Origin: Intoshia linei
Lineage: Eukaryota; Orthonectida; Rhopaluridae
Assembly: GCA_001642005.1 (NCBI GenBank)
Contig: LWCA01000519.1
Coordinates: 1-24,793 of the forward strand
Direction: 5' to 3'
DNA: 24,793 bases
Position numbers and translations under genes: made by a program. Below are positions 10,123 through 20,700 of this stretch, in pieces (within the stretch, counting starts at the first letter, position 1; the number at the start of each line of letters is the position of its first letter). Under the pieces are notes generated by a model, which was not told the DNA's origin, made no database searches, and was given only the letters and a program-made list of their open reading frames with translations.

Positions 10123-10358
10123 ATGCTCTCAAATGTGGTTAGTTTATTTTTAAATTTTATGAAATTATCATTTAGTTTGTTTTTTTTTTGGGAGTTTATG
10201 TTGGAGTGTATATTGATCAGAATTATTCGGTATGAAACTTTTTTTTTTTTAAAAGATTTTTTTAGTTGCCAAAAGTTGGGGATCCTAAATCATTATACAA
10301 AGGTGCCATTCGTATCATGGATAATTATAAAAAAGATGATTCCAAAGATGATAAATGA
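10123..10358 (+). CDS. STMP1: STMP1-like mitochondrial microprotein (DUF4535 family)
   Basis: Three short exons: 10123-10137, 10176-10229 and 10266-10358. Introns are 38 and 36 nt, all junctions are phase 0, and a TGA closes the frame. The product is 53 aa: a hydrophobic N-terminal segment (about residues 5-18, LSNVFVFFLGVYVGVY), then IDQNYSLP, then a lysine-rich tail ending KKDDSKDDK. Vertebrate STMP1 (47 aa) has the same plan: a glycine-containing membrane helix ending Y-L-A-Q-N-Y, a proline two residues on, and a charged tail. STMP1 is a mitochondrial membrane microprotein linked to respiratory chain function. Here Asp replaces Ala in the AQNY core. The open frame of 95 codons starting at the same ATG runs through the introns and is not the product. 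Confidence 0.8.
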
Positions 10359-11042
10359 AATTACCTATGTTGACCAAAAATTGTTTATTAAATTACCCTT
10401 ACATTTTTAAACTGGACTACTTATTGCACTAGTGTCACTAAATTGTGGCTACAAATCATGAATATCACTGAAAATTGTATGTCATCAATCATCTATTGAC
10501 GTAAACTGTTGTTGGGATTGATGGAGGATTCGTTTTTAAAAAATTTTAAAATTAAGATATCAAAATTATTTTGATATTTTGTACGTTGAAACGTATTTTA
10601 CAACGCGTTGTATGATAAATTTCAAATTTCTTTGATCTTAACGAATTTTACAATCATAAAAATTACCTCCAATCGAATATAACCGGTATTATATTACTAC
10701 TTCTCACTAATGACTAATGCAGTAGGTTCCTGGTTTATTTTATCTACCTTATGTAAAATTGCCCACATGTTCTCCAATAGTACATGAAATAAAATGTGTT
10801 TACAATTATCAATATTAATCATCGATTTGCATTGTATACAAAAAAATTTTAACAGCCTTGAGCATTCGTAGGTTCAGCTCTGGTCTCACCAATCCGATTA
10901 AGTAATTTAATTAAATATCGCCCAATTTGGCATATGTAATTACAATTAACAAGTACAAAAGAAAAATTTTATTAATGCTGAAAATAAATTCATTAAAATG
11001 TCACTTAAGGAATAATGTAATGTGACTTGTATATTGCTTATT
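10359..11042. other. Convergent intergenic region
   Basis: It separates the plus-strand microprotein gene from the minus-strand laminin gene, so both 3' UTRs end here. A minus-strand AATAAA (TTTATT at 10968-10973 on the plus strand) lies about 70 nt past the laminin stop codon and is a likely laminin polyadenylation signal. An AATAAA at 10788-10793 could serve the plus-strand gene but is far from its stop. Nothing else is recognised. Confidence 0.5.
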
Positions 11043-14000
11043 CTAATTGGTAGATTCAGGGTCAATATTGTTGTAGCATTTAGTGGGCAAATTATCGTGT
11101 ATCTTGGTTAATTTATCTAATGATTTATGATAAGTAATTAATGAAAGTGTGGCTAAGTAAATGCTATCCAATTGTTTCTTTTTGGCATCTGCTAAATCTG
11201 AATATATATCATCAATATGATTGTCTTTGTATTTCTTTAAAATGTCGTCAAACATTTCTTGATATTTAATGGTGTCTTGTTCATATTGTAACACATTTAA
11301 CAGTGTATCTAAATTTAATATATACGATAATTATCTCCCAGATTTGTTAGTCTTTCAATTTGTGGTAAATAATCACAATACCACAATTATTTTAGTTTTT
11401 ACCAAAAAGTTGAACTGCATTTGCCAGATGACAGAGGCTCTGCGCACGAATTTTAAAAATAACAATTTTTAACCCCTTAATTTACATAGCCAATATTAAA
11501 AAAATTACCCAATTCTTTAGATATTTCTTCAATATCCAATAAAGTATTTGACAAGGCTATATTATTGTTTTCAATCATCCACAGATATTGATTCGATTTA
11601 TACAACATCTAATAAAATTATCTTAATTTTTCATGGATTATTACTTCATCAAGGTAGATACTATTATTTTTTATATTGTTCATGTATCGATCAAATTTTT
11701 CACTTGTTGTAGAACTGTCTGTCATTAGTTTGTCCAATTTCTTATTGAACAAGGTAAAATTCTGTTGTAAAGATTCCATTTTTTTGTTGTTTCTATCCAT
11801 AATCTTAATTTAATTATTATTTTAGTTTCTTTTAAATTATTATATTAATATTAAAAATATTCATTGTGCTAATGGAAAATTTACAACTTTCTCAGTTTAC
11901 TCGGATGATTCAAAAAATAAAAAACGTTTTGTTTTTTTCCATGATTTGAAAAATTTTTCCTAATTGTAATTATTGACATAATTGTAACTAGACCGCTTCA
12001 AAATTATCGGTCAATTTTGCAATAATCGGAATTCTTGCTTACTACATCATCAAACGTTTTCAGAGGTGGATAAATCGAATTTGTTTCAGAAATATGAAAA
12101 AATGTTACTGTGTACTATAGTGTAGTTTTTACAAAATAAATAAAAAAATTGGGACATAACTATAATAAATACCGGTGACCATCTCATTCAGATTATCTAC
12201 TTGAAAGTTTGAAATAAATATCTGCTTCAGTTGGTCACATATGAATGCCGCGGTATATCACTAAAATAACAATTTACCTCAGAAATGAATATAGCATTTT
12301 GATCGATAAAATTTGTATTATTAGTAGTTTCATCAATTACATTAGTCATTTCAGAGATTTTATGATTAGTATTGGTTATCATGATATAATTCATTCCCAA
12401 CATTTCTTCAATATTTTCAATCTTTTTCATTTCAATTTTAGCTATTTCCTGTTGATCCGTAAAATTTTTATTATAATCTAAAAGAATTGAGTTAAATTCT
12501 GTCTGTTACAAAGCTTTGCAAAGATGTTGCCAGGATTGCAGATAAAAATTTTATTACCAGCACGTGCTGGTATTAATACCAGCAAAATTAAAAAATTATT
12601 TTATTTTTTTAAAGTACATTATTGCAGAGTTGTCAGATGTAGGAATTTTATTCAAAGTCTGGACGATGGCTACATTATTATTTAAAAAACCCACTTTAAT
12701 TTCACTAAATTAATTTAATAAAAAATACCATTTCAAACTCTATGTAAAAATTCCTTTTTTACGATATTCAACGATAATTTAATTTATTAAATCCTCTTTA
12801 AAATTGGGTACAAAATAAATTTTCAAGAAAATTTTTTTTAAATTTACAAAATGTAGAAAAAAAAGTTTTACTTAAAACCTTTATAAATTTATTAAAAAAA
12901 AAATCCCTAAAAATCTTTAAAATTTGGTACGAAAACATTCTCTTGAAAACCCTCTTTAAATCTAGAAAAAAAGTTTCCCTAAAAACGCTTTTTAAAATTT
13001 GTTAAAAATCCTCTTTAAAATTTAAAAACAAAGTTTTCCTTAAACCCCTTTATAAAATTTTCTTAAAAACCCTTTTTAAATCTAGAAAAAAAAGTTTCCT
13101 AAAAACCCTTTTTACAATTTGTTAAAAAAATTCCTTAAAAATCCTCTTTAAAATTTGATACAAAAAATTTTTTCTAAAAACCCTCTCTAAATCTAGAAAT
13201 AAAAATTTCCTAAAAACCCCCTTTAAAATATAGGAAAAAAATCTTTAAAAACCCTCTTAAAAATCTAGAAAAAAAGTTTTCTTAAAACCCCTTTTTAAAA
13301 TTTGTTTTAAAAAAATTTCCCTAAAAACCCCCTTGAAAATATGAAAAGTACGACCTCGGTAGAGTTAGGTGCTGTTTGTACAAAGTACATAACAGTCAAA
13401 TTAGTTTAAAATGAAACCAACCTTTAAGAGATTTGTATATTTTTTTAGTTTCATTAATTTTGTCTTCCATTTTACTGGTTTGGTTATTGTAATTCATTAA
13501 AACATTATCCATTTGGCTAACTAAGCTGGTAAAATTCTAAAAAATGATTTAAATTGTAAAATATTAAAAAGTACGCCGTGCACTAATAAAATTTCATTTA
13601 CAGTTTTATTTACAGATTTTTGATTTTCAAAATTATCTTTTAAAGTAACTTGTACTCCATTCTGAATATTGTTAAATTGATTAATCTTTTTTTCAGACTA
13701 ATATTCAATTAATATAAATATTGTAATTATTTTAACTTTTGACAAAATTTGTAAAAATTTTTCATCTAATAAATCTTCATCAAATGATAATTTTATTTTA
13801 TCAATTTTTAAAGATAATTTTAATCCGGCTGTATGAACATTGTCTACTTCTCGGTATATATTATCCATTAATTGTATCATGTGATTTAAAGTTTTATTGT
13901 TGTTGTATGATCTAATTTATAATAAAAACAGTGATCTTCGTCACCAAACGTTTCCCTGCGGTTCGCATGACCCGCGAAACTGTTTGGTGGTCTCATAAAT

Positions 14001-14761
14001 ATATTGAAAACATACTGCAGTAACAAGTTTTGATTAGTCATGTGATACTTTTGCGGTCCTAATGATAATACTTTTAATAGATCCACATTCTCCTTAATTA
14101 TTCGTATTATGGAATCAATTCTAGATTTCACTGCATCGTAATTGCGTTGAACTCTAATTTTTATACTTTACTTTAATTATATTAATTTAAACTTTTCAAT
14201 TTCTTTTCTAACATTTTTCACAATATTTTCAATGTTATGAAAATTTTTCCCATTCAATTCTTGCTCCTTTTCAATCATGTCAACCTCCAATTCTAAATTA
14301 TTAATAGATGTTCTGAAATTATTCAGTTTTTCGTCAATCTGGTCAAAATTTTTCAATTTTTCGTTAAATAAAGCTTTCTTTTTATCAAAATATCCAGCAT
14401 CCAACAATAAATCATCATTATAATACATTTTGTTTAGTTTTTCTTTGATTTCATCCATACCCGTCATATATTTCTCTGCGTTAATGGGTTTTGTCCAATT
14501 TCCTACATTTAATTTAGGTTTAAAAACAGGATATCAGTTTATTCATATCCACTCACGTTTTATTATTTCATCGTTCATTTCTTTTAGCGTTAATTGAATA
14601 ATATTAAAATTTGACAAAATATTGTATTTATCATCATTTGTGATATTGGCTAATTTATTTACAGTATTTTTTGATATTTCATTTAGTCCATTTTCAAAAC
14701 TTTTCAGGCTAGATTCAATACTTTTAAAAGATTCATCCACCAATTTATAACAATCAGGGCA
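11043..14761 (-). CDS. Laminin gamma coiled-coil region
   Basis: Eleven exons from the CPDC hinge (Cys codons near 14750-14761, residues 1092 and 1095) to the stop encode about 600 residues rich in Lys, Glu, Asn, Ile and Leu without prolines over long spans, as expected for the alpha-beta-gamma heterotrimer rod. The hinge cysteines normally link the three chains. The tail [15 protein letters not shown] carries the Cys expected to bond with the beta chain. The 42-nt exon 12221-12180 ([14 protein letters not shown]) is inferred from splice sites, phase and heptad-like spacing only; skipping it also preserves frame. Confidence 0.88.
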
Positions 14762-17700
14762 TGCTAAAGTATATTTATCCAGGTGGCAGTAAAAATAATA
14801 ATTACGTTGACATTGTTCAATTAAGCTGTATCTATTTCGAATGCATCTGTCACATTTTTTACCTTCTACATTTAATTTACAATTACATTTTCCGGTTTTT
14901 AAATGACATTGTAAATCAATGGATCCATATTTATCACATTTACATTCTAAAATACACATACATGTTGGATTAATAAACGCTCATTAATAATGATTAATAA
15001 AAAAATTTCCATCCTCATTTTAATGTTTAGGCACTTTCTGTTATACAAATATTTGATAAAAAGAAAAGTATTTTTATAATTAAAAAAATGTCAAACTTCA
15101 ACTAAAAATTTTCAATACTGGCACAAAACTGGATTTTTCCCTTAAAGGTTACTAAAAATAAAACTTTCCTTTTAAGGTTGGTAAAACTGGAATTTTTCTT
15201 TAAAGGTTGTTAAAACTGAATTTTTCCTTTTAGTGTTGGTAAATTTTGATTTTTAGTAAAAATGGTTGGATTTAAGTAGACACCCTTAAAAAATATATTC
15301 ATTTTTTAATCTTCCCCGTTATCTGTGATAAATAAAAAAATACTAAATACTATTTCGAGCTTTAACTGTACTAAGTTTACTAACCCAATCTACTTTATTG
15401 ATATTTTCAATAAACTTCCTTATAGTGGGATTTGATGCTTGATTAAATGAAAAATTTTATTTTATCATTCACACAAATTATTCATTACAGAAAAATTATT
15501 GTCAATAGCATTATTTTCAAGTAACTATAACTGACTCGATTAATAAATAATTAATGACTTGATAAACTGAACTGATTATTTTAGACCTAGAATTCTTAGT
15601 TTAAATGTTTTGTAAAAATAATTGTATACAAAAACAATACAAATACAAAAATGGCACAACTTAAATAATTATAATTACATTTCAATGAAAATAAAAATGT
15701 ATTGTTAGATTAACACAAGTCTAACTTGATATAAAAGTTACGGGATGAGTGTATTATAACTGATCTGCAAATTATGTTATTATTAGTGCATTACAATATA
15801 AATCTTATGTTATAAGCTAGGCGTTACCACCATAGCCGTCTTAAGCCACTTCGTGGCCCTGGGCTAAGCAAAAGACATTTTTTGATATTTTCAATAAACT
15901 TCATCATAGTGGGATTTGATGCCCGATTAAATTAAAAAATTTGTTATTCTATCATTGACACAAATTATTCATTATAGGAAAATTATAGGCAGTAGCATTA
16001 TTTTATTTTCAAGTACTTCGTACAATACATAAGTACGTAATTATAATTATTTAATGTGTGCCATTTTTGTAGATTATCCATTTTTAAGTTATATTTTCTT
16101 ATTGAATTCATTTTTTTGATATAATTCAAAATGTGCCCTCGGCAGAATTAGGTGCTGTTTGTACGTATTACAAAACAGCCAACCTAGTACAAACTAAAAT
16201 ATAATAAAGCATACAACATTTATACACTTACATCAAAAGCAATACAAATTAATAAAAACTAATATACACGGTAAATAGAAACTTATAAAAATTGTGAATC
16301 AAAACAAATAAAAAATTTGAGACCCTCACATAAAAGTAATATAAACCTGAACATCCAAGATCCGAAAATTTAAAATGATTTTCTATGCACTTGTCACATT
16401 TTACTCCTTTTACACCTTGCAGACAAAAACATTCACCAGTTTTGATATCACATTGTTCATTTAAAGACCCAACCCGATGACACATGCATGATTTACAACC
16501 TAAAAAAAATATATAAAAAGCACCTAAACGAGTAACCCTTCCCGGAAAATAAATCCCAATTATTTTCTATGCAAATATCGCATTTTCTAGATGTAATATT
16601 TTTTTTGCATTCACATTGGCCACTAACATTATCACATATTTCATTTAAAGATCCGTATTCATTGCATTGACATTCTACATTATTCACATTTTATAAATAT
16701 TTCAAATAATTTCACATTTTTTACCTTTACATTTATCTTTAGAAAAATTATCCTTTCTGGCATTACCATAATAACCTTTTTTACAATATTGACAATCCTT
16801 TCCAAAGGTATGGTTGACGCACTTGAGACATTCACCAGTCTTGCTAAACATGAAGACGAAAATTAAAAAAAATATACTCATCACAGTTTCCAATATGGCG
16901 TAAATCAATATTATTGTTGCAGATACATTTCTTGCATGCCGGATATTCTCTTGATCCTATAGATGAATCCATGTAATAACCATCTATGCATTGGTCGCAT
17001 CTTTTACCTAAAATTTAATTTAATTTTTGAACCGTAAACTGTAAATTTACCCACATGTCCGATTCTACAGTTGACACAAATTAACTCTGAAGATTCGTCA
17101 TTCGGATTTTGTAATATGCAATTCCCATTATGGGGACAAGGACATTCTAAACACGAATTTAGCAAACCTTCTGTAGCGTCTCCATAATAATGTTGAGAAC
17201 ATTGCTCACAGTTGAAACCTTTTGTGTTATGATTACAAATACATTCTCCTATATAATGATTAGATAGTGGCCGTTATTATAAAAAAACCTGTTTCAGGAT
17301 TGCAAATATCGGAATGATTATTACATCTACATTTTGCAGATTTTGAAAATGAACCAAGTTTTTTATTTGCTCGATAATATCCTTCTGCAGGACTTTCGCA
17401 AAGTTTACCAATATATCCTGCCAAGCAAATGCATTTTTGAATGTGAGTGACAGATTTCATTTCTGTGCTATTTGCAATATTTCCCATATAAACACCTGAA
17501 CCCAAAGAAATTTTATATAATTTGCTGTGACCTAGTGAAATTTATTAACAAGTTTAAGTTTATATACATTTTATTAATTTAAGATTTTAGTAAATAAAAT
17601 TATACCAGACATTGAATATGATCCTCTAATTTTTATTGAAGAAATGTTACTCAATAATTTGTAAAAATTGTAGGAATTCAAATTCGGATACCAGTTTAGT

Positions 17701-20700
17701 TTAAATTGTCCACCCAATGAGTCAATGTTATTTATTAGTTGAAATGAATAATTTTCAATGTGACCGCCCAGGTTGGGTGGCTTGTTTTCTTGTGCAGAAA
17801 GTTCACACGACACTTTTAAATTGTGGTATTTTGATTCAATTATAATATCGTCTCTCGATACTACAATAGGTTGGCTTGTAGGGGAAATATAAAGAGAAAA
17901 ATTTAAATATTCTCCATAACTGTTCAACTGATTGCCAAGATAAGAATCTAAAATGTATAATACATTGTATATAAATTTTAATTTTACATTTCTATAATTC
18001 AGTCACTTTTTTCAAAATTTATATGATTTTAGGGAATTTTTAGCCAAATGTTATGAAGTTTATTATAATACAGTTTTGCGAGAATGAAATTTTCCCCAAA
18101 ATATCATTTTAAAAAATTCAAAACCCTACTTACACCATTTATTCAAATTATATGTAAATTAAAAAATTACCAGAATTTCATAATACATAATTTGAATATT
18201 TTTTGAAATCATCAACATTATTATGAATAAAACCTCAATAACGTACATTTTCATGATCAAAACCACAAATTAAATTTTTTTTCAAAAATGCAACTATTTT
18301 TACTAAAAATCAAAATTTACCAAGACTTTAGGGAAAATTCTAGTTTTACCAATACTTAAAAGAAAAATTTAGTTTTATTAATTTTTTAGGGAAAATTCCA
18401 GTTTTACCAAACCTTAAAAAAAAAACTCCAGCTTTAACAATCCTTTAGGGATAATTTTAGTTTTACCAACCCTTAAGGAAAAATTCCAGTTTTACTTTAA
18501 TATATATAAACTAATTTATATAAATAACTTTAAAAAATTATTATTTTGATACAGTCCAGTACACCTAGAGAAAAAATTTCAACCTCAGAAATCCTATTAT
18601 TCCTGGTCAAAAACGAATATTAATACATATGTATGTTACCAACCAATATTTTTTATAAAAAATTAAAATTTAAATAAATGCACATAAAATAAATACTGAT
18701 TATAGTGCTCAGATTTTATTTAATTTAAAAAAATAGGGTCGTTACGAGTGGGTTAAAATTGTAGAATCCAACCCATGAAGGCTCTGCTTGAGCCGTCAAA
18801 CTCAACATACAACAATTTAAAAGAAACTATATATACTGTATATAGAAACATACCTGGAAGTGAATAATAAACGGGTTGAACATAACCAACGCGTATCATA
18901 ATAAATCCTTCTTTTTTATCATGATTTACGTTTATTTTTGAATTGTGCCTATCAAGTCCTATCCAAACATGCGAGTCTAATTAAATATTGATCAATTTTC
19001 AAAACCAATCTTTTAACCTTTAGTAAAATGCGATTCAATAGAATGATAAAAATATTCTGTATCGGTTTCACATTTTGATGAATGACCATAACAAAAACAA
19101 GCTAAACAGCCATGTTCGTTTTTTCTTTCAAGGTTGAAATATCCTGGCATGCAACTATTTAATATTATTAATTGTATTAATAATATTTATTTTTTGAATA
19201 AATAAATTACGAGTTGCATTTACGTCCTTCAACATAAAATTTACAATCACAGAGACCACTATCACTTCTACATCTTCTACTAGAATTCCTTGTCCCATTT
19301 TTATTACAATCGCAATTTCTATAGAATAAAATTAGTATGTAAACACAATGCACATTGTTTTCCTATCACTTTACTAATTTTTGTATAACCCGTAAAGGAA
19401 ATTGAAATAAAAATTTGATTGTGATTTATACAGCCATTCTCAATATAGACTCAATATAATTCTAACTCAAAATATTTTGTACTAATTATGTTACATTCAT
19501 ATAAATACGTTATTTATGTACATAAGTTATGTATAAAACAAGAACATTTTAAAATTAAAATTATATGATAAAAATTTAAGGTTTGGTAATTTATTGTTAT
19601 TATCAAATTAAATCATTACTTATTTAAAGTGTAATGTCTGTGTGCTTCCGGTTAATTAAAAACTAAAATTATTAGAATTTTAAAAAGACAAATGTATATA
19701 CATTGTATATTATACAGTTTTTTTCACCGAGTATTAAGTATAAATTTGATTTTCAAAAATTCAATTTTTTTTAAGTTTACGGTCAAGAACTAAAATTACC
19801 AATTTAATTATCATGTATAGAATAAGACATTTTACAAAATTTCGGTATTTCTAAAAATGCGCACGACATACAAATATAAAAATAAAAAATTTTGGGATAG
19901 TTGTATATTAAAAATAATATGATATACTCGCATCCATTCATATTTATATTGTAAAAATTAGGCAAGCATTCGTTGCATACATTTCCTGTAACACCGATTT
20001 TGCAAGAACATTTTCCATTATCATCACATTGTTCATGTATTGAACCTATATAAAATACATTATAAATGCATATAAATATTATTGTGAATTTTGCTTAGTT
20101 TTTTCCCATTTTTTGTTATAAATAAAAAAATTTAAATTATGTGTAATTTTTTTATGTTTTTCCACATGCCATTTATAATCAAAAAAATAAAATTTTACTT
20201 AATTTTAAGTTTTTTTAACCCGTTTTCCTCATTCACTTTTAATTAAAAATATGTAAAATTTGCCTGGTTTTTCTATATTTTCCGTTATATATAAAAATTT
20301 ACTTAATTATCTGGAATTTTATTAAGTTTGTCCAATATACCATTTCTAATCAAAAAAATAAAATTTGAGTTCATTTTACCGTTCCCCCCATTTTCCGTTA
20401 TAAATCAAACATTTAAATTATTGGTAATTTTTTTAAGTTTCTTCTCATTAATATTTCTAATCAAAAAAATAACAAAAATCAAACAAATTTCAATATAATT
20501 TAATATTTTGATTTTTGTCACCACTTTCCATTATAAATAAAAAAATTTAAATTATAGGCAATTTTTATCAATTTTTAACCATTGCCATTTATAATCAACA
20601 AAAAAAAAATTGAGTTAATTCTATGGTTTTCCGCCCCATTTTCCGTTATAAATAAAAAATTTTATAATACTGTAATTTTTCTCAGTTTACACGTTTGCCA

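Noticed and set aside
10123-10410. Unspliced 95-codon reading from the STMP1-like ATG
   Set aside because: It crosses two 36-38-nt introns in the wrong frame; the spliced product gives a family match, this one does not.
11309-11508. Possible 37-nt exon near 11398-11434 on the minus strand in a laminin intron
   Set aside because: It has AG and GT borders, but including it breaks the reading frame into the terminal laminin exon, and the peptide does not resemble coiled coil.
13886-14015. Coding extension of the laminin exon through the GC-richer hairpin
   Set aside because: It would insert Pro- and Cys-containing sequence and then stop. A strong GTATGT donor and a downstream AG give a clean coiled-coil junction instead.
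14947-16346. LTR retrotransposon suggested by the direct repeats
   Set aside because: The repeats are only about 130 bp, enclose about 360 bp, and no gag, pol or primer-binding sequence is seen.
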